64,000 nt of DNA. Source: Actinokineospora globicatena (GTDB lineage: Bacteria; Actinomycetota; Actinomycetes; Mycobacteriales; Pseudonocardiaceae). The stretch's first letter is position 1. The number at the start of each line of letters is the position of its first letter. The notes under the pieces were generated by a model that was not told the origin of the DNA, searched no databases, and was given only the letters and a program-made list of their open reading frames with translations. Positions 51,238 to 59,053 of this stretch are shown here, piece after piece. The stretch covers positions 610,211 through 674,210 of the forward strand of contig NZ_JAMTCR010000003.1 in NCBI RefSeq assembly GCF_024171945.1. The letters are read 5' to 3'. Made by a program: the position numbers and the translations under genes.

Positions 51238-52098
51238 TCAGCCTCTGGGTCTGTCGATCGGCCATGTGATGGTGGCCGACGCCCAGCCGGCAGGTGAGTC
51301 GAACCCTCTCAAGCGGGGGACCAGCGGTATGTCGTCCGCGAGGCTCTCGATCATGGCGGCCGCGTCTGCCGTGCCTTCCCTCGACACGGCGACCACCGAA
51401 CTCCGGGTGTCGGCGGCGAGTTCGGACAAGGTCACCGGGAGGGACACCGGGCTGAAGTCGTCCACCCGGGGCCAGAACCCCGCGCCCACGCACTGGGTTA
51501 CCCCGTCCCGCGAACCGTACTGGTTCCACCCGGCAATGATCCCGTGGAACGCGAACCCGTCGAAGTGCCGCGTCGCATAGGGACGGTGCCTGAGGCTTGG
51601 GTGCAGGAAGAGTCCTCGTTCGGGCGCGACCACAGCCAACCGGTCCGCGGACGGCTCCGGCTCAGCCACCACCGCACGACGGAACTCAGGCGCGAACGGA
51701 CTCCCGGCGCCGGTGCGCTCCCCCATCAACTCGAGGCAGGAACCCACCAGGCGACGAAGCTCCGCGACAACGACCGCTAGGTCCGTCTCCGCGCGCAGTT
51801 CCTCGGGCACCACGAGCACCTGGTGCACGACACGATCATCGATCCCGGCACGGCGCCGCAGACCCGGCCGATCGGGGAAGAACGCGACGATCGCGTCGTC
51901 GACGTCCTCCCCCGCCGCCAGCCAGCGGACCACATCGAACCGCGCCGCGAACTCACGCTCCAACAGCCGCCCCACCGGCGCCCACACCAACGTCACCGGC
52001 CTGCGCTTATGCCGAACCTGCGCCCCTACCCACCAGGGGATCTCCGCAGGATCGGTCAGGTCAGCCCACTGGATCAACAGCGTGTTGTCGCGCACCAC
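51238..52098 (-). CDS. Hypothetical cytosolic protein
   Basis: This encodes 286 residues from GTG 52098 (GGAGAGAGG upstream). The sequence is globular and acidic-basic mixed, with LLIQWADLTDPAEIPWWVGA at the N-terminus and AFHGIIAGWNQYGSRDGVTQ in the middle. I recognise no domain, catalytic motif, signal peptide or membrane helix. It lies 15 bp downstream of the HEAT-like gene at 52114 on the same strand, so the two are probably one operon. Confidence 0.6.
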   Translation of the reverse strand: MVRDNTLLIQWADLTDPAEIPWWVGAQVRHKRRPVTLVWAPVGRLLEREFAARFDVVRWLAAGEDVDDAIVAFFPDRPGLRRRAGIDDRVVHQVLVVPEELRAETDLAVVVAELRRLVGSCLELMGERTGAGSPFAPEFRRAVVAEPEPSADRLAVVAPERGLFLHPSLRHRPYATRHFDGFAFHGIIAGWNQYGSRDGVTQCVGAGFWPRVDDFSPVSLPVTLSELAADTRSSVVAVSREGTADAAAMIESLADDIPLVPRLRGFDSPAGWASATITWPIDRPRG

Positions 52099-52113
52099 GG
52101 CCTCTCTCCGGGA

Positions 52114-52662
52114 TCAGTCGCGGTTGGTGATCAGTTGGAGGGTGCGCCGGATGTTCGGTTCCTGTTCGGTCGCGCCGACGACGGCCAGCACCGACTGCTT
52201 TCGCGCGCGGTCGGGATCGACCGCATCGATGATGAGCAGGGCACACTCCCGAACAGACGGGTCCTCGTCCAAGAGCCACCCATAGAACTGGGTGAGCCCC
52301 TCCCGGGCTTGACGCCTGCAACGATCACCGAGCTCGGTGTTGCCGGACCTGTCCTCGAGGTCAGCGGGCACACCGCACACGATCTGCTGCACCAACTCGA
52401 CCAACGCCCGCAAGCGGGGCCCGTCCTTGAACTCCCCGCTGAGCGACAGGAGCACCGCGAGCGCGGGCTCCGCGGCCTCGAACAGCGACCCCTGGACGAC
52501 CACCTCGTTATCGATCATCCAGTACGCGGCATCAGCCGACTCGGGTGTCGCCGCCGCGTGGAGCGCGTCAAACGCCGTGGGCAGACCCTCGCCGGATCCC
52601 GAACAGGTCCGCAGCCCGGACCAGTCAACGGCGGCGACCATCATGCGCGAAATCGGATTCAC
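52114..52662 (-). CDS. Short HEAT-like protein
   Basis: This encodes about 182 residues from GTG 52662 (GAGG nearby); upstream starts to 52950 give no convincing extension. It is an all-helical protein with PRLRALVELVQQIVCGVPAD and EDPSVRECALLIIDAVDPDR, typical of HEAT or armadillo units. There is no catalytic motif. It is the first gene of a probable pair with the gene ending at 51238, and is divergent from the small gene starting near 52890. Confidence 0.65.
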   Translation of the reverse strand: MNPISRMMVAAVDWSGLRTCSGSGEGLPTAFDALHAAATPESADAAYWMIDNEVVVQGSLFEAAEPALAVLLSLSGEFKDGPRLRALVELVQQIVCGVPADLEDRSGNTELGDRCRRQAREGLTQFYGWLLDEDPSVRECALLIIDAVDPDRARKQSVLAVVGATEQEPNIRRTLQLITNRD

Positions 52663-52889
52663 GGGACCTCGCTCATATTCCACTCCCCGCCCGGCTTGCC
52701 CAAGGGTAGTCGTGGGAGTTCCTCGTGACAGGACAGTCCGGTCCGGTTGGGTGGACGAGCTAGGGTGGGTCGCGATGAGATCACCGCGCTCGTGTTCGCC
52801 CGTGGCCTGTGTTTCGGTGGGCCATCGCCGAGCGGGCGCGGGATCAGTTCCCTCGCCCGGTCGGGTGCGCTGAGGTGGGCTATCGCGCG

Positions 52890-53321
52890 ATGTCGCCCGC
52901 TGGGGTTTGGGAGGTCGTCGACTTCTGGGCCGGTGTCTCGTGGCCAGCATCTCGCGTCGACGCGCAGCGGATGGCGGTCGACCGCCTCGGGTGGGCTGTC
53001 GAGGTCGAGGACGGGTTGGGATATCTAGTGAACCCGGCTTTCACGCCGCCGGAGGTGTCGATGTCCGGCATCGACACCGTGGCGTTCGTGCGTTTCCGGA
53101 TCGTGGACACGGTCGCGGAGGAGACACCGGCGACGAGGGCCTTGCTCGGCGATCTCTTCACGCTGGTGGTGCGTGCGGGGGTGGCTCGGTTGGGGCGTCC
53201 GTCGATCAGGCGCGATCGCGGGCAGACCGACGCGACCTGGGAGATGGGGCCCGCCCAGGTCACCGTCACGCTGTGGTCGAGGTCCGTGATGGTCCGGTTC
53301 CGCACCCCGGAAGGCCGGTGA
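52890..53321 (+). CDS. DUF6301-like protein
   Basis: This encodes about 143 residues from ATG 52890; GTGs at 52875 and 52809 are in-frame alternatives, and no strong ribosome site decides between them. The pattern GVWEVVDFWAGVSWPASRVD, RLGWAVEVEDGLGYLV and DTVAFVRFRIVDTV fits the DUF6301 family, common in Streptomyces and its relatives and of unknown function. It overlaps the next gene by GTGA. Confidence 0.65.
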   Translation: MSPAGVWEVVDFWAGVSWPASRVDAQRMAVDRLGWAVEVEDGLGYLVNPAFTPPEVSMSGIDTVAFVRFRIVDTVAEETPATRALLGDLFTLVVRAGVARLGRPSIRRDRGQTDATWEMGPAQVTVTLWSRSVMVRFRTPEGR

Positions 53322-53776
53322 GCGAGGTGCCGGGCTGGGAGGCGTTCGGCGGTGGCCTCACCGAAGCGCTGCGGGACGTGTCGGACCGGGTACTCCTGGT
53401 CGTCTTCTCAAGGGCCGACCCGCAGGTGTTCGTGCAGTTCGCAGGCAGCGACCACGAGTTGCATGCCGAGGCGGGGGCGCCTGCGGATCCCAGCCCGATG
53501 GCCGCGGCCGGGTGGGTGCCGCCGACAGGGATCGACCCACCGAACTGGACCTCCTCCCTGCCGCTGCCCGCGCTGACGGTGGAGTACACCGCGATGGCGG
53601 CGCGCTGTGTAGTGGCGTTGCGCGATGTCCACGGGCTCCCCACTCCCGACGAACTGGTGTACAAGGCATGGCGCGACGCGGAATGGCCGTCCGACACCAC
53701 GTCGTCCGCCAAACGAGACCCCGGCGAGAACCCACTGGCGCTGTCCTGGCTTGACATCCCCTCCGCACCCGGGTGA
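53318..53776 (+). CDS. TY-Chap-like / YbjN-type small protein
   Basis: This encodes 152 residues from GTG 53318. The N-terminal GWEAFGGGLTEALRDVSDRV and VLLVVFSRADPQVFVQFAGS resemble the TY-Chap N-terminal domain, a fold related to secretion chaperones. The C-terminal part (LTVEYTAMAARCVVALRDVH) is helical. Co-occurrence with a DUF6301-like partner supports one transcript. No function has been shown for the pair; a chaperone or immunity role is speculative. Confidence 0.55.
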   Translation: MSEVPGWEAFGGGLTEALRDVSDRVLLVVFSRADPQVFVQFAGSDHELHAEAGAPADPSPMAAAGWVPPTGIDPPNWTSSLPLPALTVEYTAMAARCVVALRDVHGLPTPDELVYKAWRDAEWPSDTTSSAKRDPGENPLALSWLDIPSAPG

Positions 53777-53843
53777 TGTCTGTCCACGAGTTGTCAGACC
53801 GAGGTTCGTTGATCACCATGGGCGGACCCCTCATGATTTGTCG

Positions 53844-56225
53844 GTGGCCGACCAGTACCGATTCTCCATATCGGGCAACCAGGGCGTCGCGGTGCAGGCA
53901 CGGGACATCAGCGGCGGTGTGCACATCACCGCTCCATCCGCTGATCCGCTTGACGTGGCGGTACGGGAGCTCGCCGCGCACGCCGACGCGCTGAGCAGGC
54001 AACGAGCCATCGTCGAAGGCTGGGCGGGTTCCACCCTCGAGGTCCGCTGGGACGTGGACAGCGCGCACCACACCGGTACCACAGACATCAGCACGTCGAT
54101 GGGCGAGCTCGCACGCACCGTGCTCGCAGGCCCGTACCGCGGCCTTGTCCTGCTGGGGCAGGCGGGGACAGGCAAGACCACCATGGCCGCGCTGCTCATG
54201 CCGCACCTGCGAGAGGAGAGCGCCGACCACGTCGCGCCCGTCCTGCTCCCGCTGGCCGACTGGGACCCCGACCGCGACCACGCGCACACCTGGATCGTCC
54301 AGGGGGTTCGCGCTCTCCTGCCCGGCGCCGCGGCCAGCGCGTCCGAGCACGAGGTGGCCGCCCTTCTCGCCAAGGGGCGGATCATCCCGGTCCTCGACGG
54401 TCTCGACGAGATGCCCGCCGCCCGGCAAGCCGTCGCCATCACGCGTCTCAACGTGGCCTTCGACCAAGGGGCCCCGATCGTCTTGACCTCCCGTCCCCCC
54501 GCTTACGACTCCACACCAGGGCTCCGCGGGGCGATGGTGCTGCGCGCCAGACCGCTCACGGCGGCCGCCATCAACACCTACTTGCGTAACAGCGTCGAAC
54601 CCTCACGAACCCGGCTGTGGGACGACGTGCTCGACTCCGTCACACCAGGGTCCCCGTTGGCGTTGGCCCTGTCGACTCCCCTGATGGTCTGGGCGGTCCA
54701 CACCGGCTATGTCCGAACCATGACCGACCCCACGCCGCTTCTCGACCTCGCCGACCGGGACACCGCGGAACGCCACTTGCTGGACAAGGCGGTTACCGAG
54801 ATGGTCGCCGACCGGCCACCGATCCTGGCACTCCCACCGGGCCGGGACCGGGCACGCCCCCCTGTTCGCTGGCCCGCTCACAAATCGCGTCGGTGGCTGT
54901 GTTTCCTGACCGACCACCTGCGCGGCACAGGACATCCCGCGATCGAGTGGTGGCGGCTCAAGGATGCCCGGGCGTCGGTTTCGACGACGTTGGTGCTGTT
55001 GCTCATCATGCCGATCGGCACAATCTGGACCTCACAGGTCCTGCTGCACCCAGCACGGGCGGGCGACACGGCCTCAGCAGGCGAGGGTCTGGCTTTCGGC
55101 GCGGCCATAGGGTTGATCGTCGAGTTGATCGCGGTCATCCTGCGACCGCATCCGATTGAGAGACCATCGGGTCGTCCGGGGATCCGCGGGTTGGCGGCGA
55201 GGCTGGAACAGCTCAAAACGAGCACGGCGGCAAGGCCTGGCTGGACCGCGGTGGCCATCGTCGCTCTACTGGCCGCAGCGACCTACTTCGCGGTCAGCAG
55301 ACAAGGCGGTGCAGCGGCGATGGCCACCGCCGCCGCTATCCTGGTGGCACTCGGTGTCGGAAGAGCCGCGCTGGGCCCGCCCAACGAGGCCGCCGCTTCT
55401 GACCCTCCTCGCCGGACCTTGGCGGCCGACCGCGACGCCACAGCTCTGGCCTGCACTGCTGCCACCTCGGTGGTCGCCGCCGTCACAGCACTGGCCGGAC
55501 AGTGGAACCTGCTGTGGGCCGCGGCCGCGTGGTCAGCCGTCATCCTGTCGTCGAGTCCGTGGGGGCGGTGGGGGATGGCGAAGCTGATCTTGGCGGTCAC
55601 GGGCAGGCTCCCGCTGCGGACGATGGCTTTCCTCGATCAGATGGCGGACAGGGGGATGCTCCGCCGCATCGGCGGCGCACACGAGTTCCGGCACGATCGG
55701 CTGCGCGAGCACCTGACCGCCCCCGGCTCCGCCACCAACTACGTCGTGTTCGCCGTCCGCAGCAACGCAGGGACTCTGCTCCAGGCGGAGGAGTTGCGTT
55801 ACAACCGCCGCCGCCCGTGGTATCTGCTCGCGATGGCCGTGTTCCTGACTGGCTTCATCTGGCTGGATGCCGCGACCTTCGGCGGTTGGCAGTCTACCCA
55901 GGTCTGGATGTTCACCATTGTCGGTCCCGCAGCCTTCCTGGGCCTTGCGGTCAAGGCTTACCGCCCTATGCAGATCGGTTTTCTTGACGATCCCCCTCGC
56001 CTGGTGCTGTCGATCCGCGGAAAGACAGAAGGCGCGGCCGCCTCGGATCTTTCCGGATTCAAAGTCGACAAAGCCAAACCCGGAGCGGTCGCGCTCTACC
56101 TGAGGTGGAAGGGCGATCCCACACAGGAGTGGATACGAATCTTCCCGCTGGGGGCACCCGAGCATCTCCCGAAGGAGATAGTCGAAACAGTGAGGACCTT
56201 CCAAGACAAGGTCGAGGCTCAGTGA
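53844..56225 (+). CDS. Membrane-anchored NACHT NTPase
   Basis: This encodes about 793 residues. GTG 53844 (or TTG 53838) is chosen because the typical N-terminus YRFSISGNQGVAVQARDISG follows. A NACHT/STAND ATPase has Walker A LLGQAGTGKTT (about 110-120), Walker B PVLDGLDEMP and SRPP sensor. After a helical region there are several hydrophobic segments (about 385-420, 475-530, 545-590, 665-715), so the protein is an integral membrane NTPase with both ends probably cytosolic. No effector domain such as a nuclease or TIR is visible. It is probably a signalling or immunity protein; the trigger is unknown. Confidence 0.82.
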   Translation: MADQYRFSISGNQGVAVQARDISGGVHITAPSADPLDVAVRELAAHADALSRQRAIVEGWAGSTLEVRWDVDSAHHTGTTDISTSMGELARTVLAGPYRGLVLLGQAGTGKTTMAALLMPHLREESADHVAPVLLPLADWDPDRDHAHTWIVQGVRALLPGAAASASEHEVAALLAKGRIIPVLDGLDEMPAARQAVAITRLNVAFDQGAPIVLTSRPPAYDSTPGLRGAMVLRARPLTAAAINTYLRNSVEPSRTRLWDDVLDSVTPGSPLALALSTPLMVWAVHTGYVRTMTDPTPLLDLADRDTAERHLLDKAVTEMVADRPPILALPPGRDRARPPVRWPAHKSRRWLCFLTDHLRGTGHPAIEWWRLKDARASVSTTLVLLLIMPIGTIWTSQVLLHPARAGDTASAGEGLAFGAAIGLIVELIAVILRPHPIERPSGRPGIRGLAARLEQLKTSTAARPGWTAVAIVALLAAATYFAVSRQGGAAAMATAAAILVALGVGRAALGPPNEAAASDPPRRTLAADRDATALACTAATSVVAAVTALAGQWNLLWAAAAWSAVILSSSPWGRWGMAKLILAVTGRLPLRTMAFLDQMADRGMLRRIGGAHEFRHDRLREHLTAPGSATNYVVFAVRSNAGTLLQAEELRYNRRRPWYLLAMAVFLTGFIWLDAATFGGWQSTQVWMFTIVGPAAFLGLAVKAYRPMQIGFLDDPPRLVLSIRGKTEGAAASDLSGFKVDKAKPGAVALYLRWKGDPTQEWIRIFPLGAPEHLPKEIVETVRTFQDKVEAQ

Positions 56226-56349
56226 CGCTGCGGCGTCACGACAGTCCGTGATCAACCAGCGACGCCGCGATGGACTGGCTCGAGAGTTCGATGAAGGCCG
56301 CCTCCGCCGGTGCTGATCAAGGCAGTTGAGCCTTTGGGGCTAGTAGGGA

Positions 56350-56381
56350 AATCCCGCCGTGCGGGAGGGCACGGCGGGATT
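56350..56381. terminator. Perfect 13-bp hairpin, bidirectional terminator
   Basis: AATCCCGCCGTGC pairs with GCACGGCGGGATT across a 6-nt loop, between the convergent NACHT and metalloprotease genes. Confidence 0.8.
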
Positions 56382-56396
56382 GGGTGGGCCGAAGGG

Positions 56397-58391
56397 TTAC
56401 TGGGTGGTCATGGCGCCGAAGCCGGTGGTGGTTATGGGGAGGATCAGGTCGTCCAGGGGGGAGCGTTCGCCTTGGCCTGCGTGGGAGGGGGTGATGAGGT
56501 GGCCGATGCCGGGAGAGGGGTCGGTGGTGCCGGTGTCGAGGGCGTTGTGGATCAGGTCGCCGGGGGTGGGGGTCAGGGAGAGTGAGGTGAAGCCGAGGCC
56601 TGCGGGGTGGGGGGTGTGGGGCTCGGCGGCGGCTTCGATCAGGTGGCCGGTGTCGGCCTCGGTGACGGCGAAGGGTTCGATGCCGGTGAGGGTGATGTCG
56701 AAGTCGACGAGGCGGAGGCCGCCCGCGCTCCATTCTTGCCACTTCTCCAGGAAGCTGGTCCAGTCCGTGTTGACCCACAACCCGTAACCGCCCACGCCCG
56801 TGCGGAAGACGCCCGAGTAGCGGCGCTGGCCGTTGACCTCGGTGATGTCCAGGTCGACCAGCCGCAGGCCCTGGGCGCTCCACTCCTGCCACTTCGCGAC
56901 GAAGCTGTCCCAGTCGGCGAGGGCCCACAACCCGTAGCCGCCGGTGCCCGCGCTGAAGACGCCGGAGTAGCGGAGTTGGCCGTTGATCGTGGTGACCGTC
57001 AAGTCGTCCAAGCGCAGCCCGGCCGCGCTCCACTCCTGCCACTTGGCAACGAAGTTGGACCACTCGGCGTTGACCCACAGGCCATAACCACCGGCGCCCG
57101 CGCGGAACACCCCGGAGTAGCGCGGTTTCCCGTCGATCTCGGTGATGTCCAGGTCCACCAACCGCAGGCCCTGCGCGCTCCACTCCTGCCACTTCGCCAC
57201 GAAGCTGTCCCAGTCGACCAGGGCCCACAACCCGTGGCCGCCCGCGCCCGCGGTGAACACGCCGGAGTAGCGGAGGTTGCCGCCGGGCTTGCTGATCTCC
57301 AGTTCGTCCAGGCGCAGCCCCGCCGCGCTCCACTCCTGCCACTTGGCGACGAAGTGCGACCAGTCCGCGTTGACCCACAACCCGTGCCCGCCGGTGCCCG
57401 CGGTGAACACGCCCGAGTAGCGCTGGCCCTGCGGGAACCCGAGGTGCCACGGGGTGTGCGCGCACATGGTCCAGCTGTTGGACTTCATGATGCACGGCTC
57501 GCCGCCGCTCGGGGCGCAGGTCTCGCAGTTGGCGTTGGGCTTGCCCCACGGGCCCCAGGAACCCCCGCAGTCACACCCGCTGGAGGCGTACTCGTCCGGG
57601 GCGCCGAAGATGTGGCCGGTCTCGTGGGCGAACACCCGGTCGATGTTGTCGACGCCCCAGCCGTCGTTGCTGTACTGCATCACGAGCCGGGGCCCGCCGA
57701 TGGAGGCGTAGGCGAAGTGGCGCACCGGGTACTTGGTGAAGAACGCGACGTAGGCCCAGGTGGAGTTCTTGGTGTCCCGCAACTTCTCCGCGTACTGGGC
57801 GGCGGTGTCGAACCCGATCGCCTTGAGCGCCGGGTCGCGCCAGAGGGGTTCCTTGGCGGCGTCGGTGGCGCTGGGGTCGGGCTGGGCGGTGATCGACGGC
57901 GTGCGCACGTCGTAGACCCACGTGACGCCACCGGGGCTGCTCTGCGCGCCCAGCCAGCCCAACCCGTTCTGGACCTCGGCGACGACCTTCGTGCGTTCGG
58001 CCGCGCTGAACTGGAGGTCGGCCGTCGGCCCGTCCACGATCACGATGCCGACCGCGACCCGACCGGTCAGCCGGGCCGAGAGCGGCGCGCCACTGTCCAC
58101 TGCGGACGCGTCGGCGTCGTCATCGGCGTCGGGCGCGTCGCCGTCATCCCAGCTGGCGCCGTCGAGCGGCCGCTGCGACTTGGCCTCGGCGTACTCCGTC
58201 GACTCGCGCAACCGCAGCGCCGCCAGGCCGATCGCCGCGAGCTCGTCCAGGCTCTCCTCGTCCACCGCCGCCAGGGTCGCCGTACCCTCCGGCACCGCGG
58301 CGACCACCAGCTCTCCGTACTCGTGTGCGACCGCGTGGTGACCATCCGCGGTCGTGACTAACTGCTCGTTGAGGTTGATGTCTCCAGCCAT
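56397..58391 (-). CDS. Zinc metalloprotease with five 50-residue tandem repeats (BTRD1-like)
   Basis: This encodes 664 residues from ATG 58391. The catalytic motif HETGHIFGAPDE (HExxHxxGxxxE-type, metzincin-like) sits near residue 265, followed by a Cys-rich segment (CDCGG, CETCAP, CIMKSN). Five tandem repeats follow (RYSGVFTAGAGGHGLW, then FVAKWQEWSAQGLRLVDLDI), matching bacterial tandem repeat domain 1, and then a C-terminal Pro/Thr tail. There is no N-terminal signal peptide: the start reads MAGDINLNEQLVTTADGHHA. A secreted protease without a signal could use a non-classical route; alternatively the protein is cytosolic. Confidence 0.85.
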   Translation of the reverse strand: MAGDINLNEQLVTTADGHHAVAHEYGELVVAAVPEGTATLAAVDEESLDELAAIGLAALRLRESTEYAEAKSQRPLDGASWDDGDAPDADDDADASAVDSGAPLSARLTGRVAVGIVIVDGPTADLQFSAAERTKVVAEVQNGLGWLGAQSSPGGVTWVYDVRTPSITAQPDPSATDAAKEPLWRDPALKAIGFDTAAQYAEKLRDTKNSTWAYVAFFTKYPVRHFAYASIGGPRLVMQYSNDGWGVDNIDRVFAHETGHIFGAPDEYASSGCDCGGSWGPWGKPNANCETCAPSGGEPCIMKSNSWTMCAHTPWHLGFPQGQRYSGVFTAGTGGHGLWVNADWSHFVAKWQEWSAAGLRLDELEISKPGGNLRYSGVFTAGAGGHGLWALVDWDSFVAKWQEWSAQGLRLVDLDITEIDGKPRYSGVFRAGAGGYGLWVNAEWSNFVAKWQEWSAAGLRLDDLTVTTINGQLRYSGVFSAGTGGYGLWALADWDSFVAKWQEWSAQGLRLVDLDITEVNGQRRYSGVFRTGVGGYGLWVNTDWTSFLEKWQEWSAGGLRLVDFDITLTGIEPFAVTEADTGHLIEAAAEPHTPHPAGLGFTSLSLTPTPGDLIHNALDTGTTDPSPGIGHLITPSHAGQGERSPLDDLILPITTTGFGAMTTQ
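56672..57423 (-). repeat. 150-bp tandem coding repeat (x5)
   Basis: The block GCCCGAGTAG or GCCGGAGTAG recurs at 56811, 56961, 57111, 57261 and 57411, exactly 150 bp apart, marking in-frame 50-residue repeats. Units 1, 3 and 5 resemble each other (VNxxW) and units 2 and 4 resemble each other (ALxDWDSF). Confidence 0.9.
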
Positions 58392-58610
58392 GCACTTGGC
58401 TCCTTGTTCCTCGCACCATCCGCGCGTCCGCCAGGATCGCCCCGGACCACTGCCCCGGTCCTGCCCGTTCGGACAGCGGAAGAGGCGGTTTCGGCGGCAA
58501 GAGGGACAGGTTCGCCGCCGCTCGAAATGGGGCTGTGGTTAGAATCCGCCGACCGGGGTGGCCGTGCGAGGCCGGAGACGTACCGGTACGAACTACTGGG
58601 GGTAGGCGAC

Positions 58611-58973
58611 ATGTGGTACTTCGGCGGCGTCTTCGGGTTGGCGACCCTGGCGTTGTGGATCTTCTGCCTGGTGGACGTGATCACCACGCCCGACGGCGCA
58701 CCGCGCAACCTGCCGAAGTTCGGCTGGCTGGTGCTGGTGCTGGTCCTGCCCCTCATCGGGTCGCTGCTCTGGCTCATCGCGGGCCGTCCCCAGTCGACGA
58801 CGGCCTACCGCCCGACGGCGTACGAACGCAGCGCTCCGCGCTTCCCCGAGTACGACCGGCCAGGCCGCTTCGCCGCCACGGACACCGCGGCTGACGAGGA
58901 GTTCCTGCGCCGTTGCCGCGAACGCGCCGAGCAGCAGCGCCGCCAGGCCCGCGGCGAGACCACGGAGTCCTGA
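58611..58973 (+). CDS. Small membrane protein with PLD nuclease N-terminal domain
   Basis: This encodes 120 residues from ATG 58611 (GGGGGTAGG upstream). Two hydrophobic segments (about 3-24 and 40-60) surround TTPDGAPRNLPKFGWLVLVL, the PLDNc_N pattern found at the start of cardiolipin synthases and in many stand-alone actinomycete proteins. The last 50 residues are charged and helical. No phospholipase HKD motif is present, so it is not an enzyme of that family. The role is unknown. Confidence 0.85.
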   Translation: MWYFGGVFGLATLALWIFCLVDVITTPDGAPRNLPKFGWLVLVLVLPLIGSLLWLIAGRPQSTTAYRPTAYERSAPRFPEYDRPGRFAATDTAADEEFLRRCRERAEQQRRQARGETTES

Positions 58974-59053
58974 CCGCTCCCGCGGGTCCATCCAGTGGGA
59001 CACCGGACGATCAGTGGGTACCGCGCGCTCCGTGAAGCCGGCTGACTGGGCGG

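Noticed and set aside
56607-58361. 584-residue plus-strand open frame
   Set aside because: Antisense of the metalloprotease; its repeats only mirror the real 150-bp repeats.
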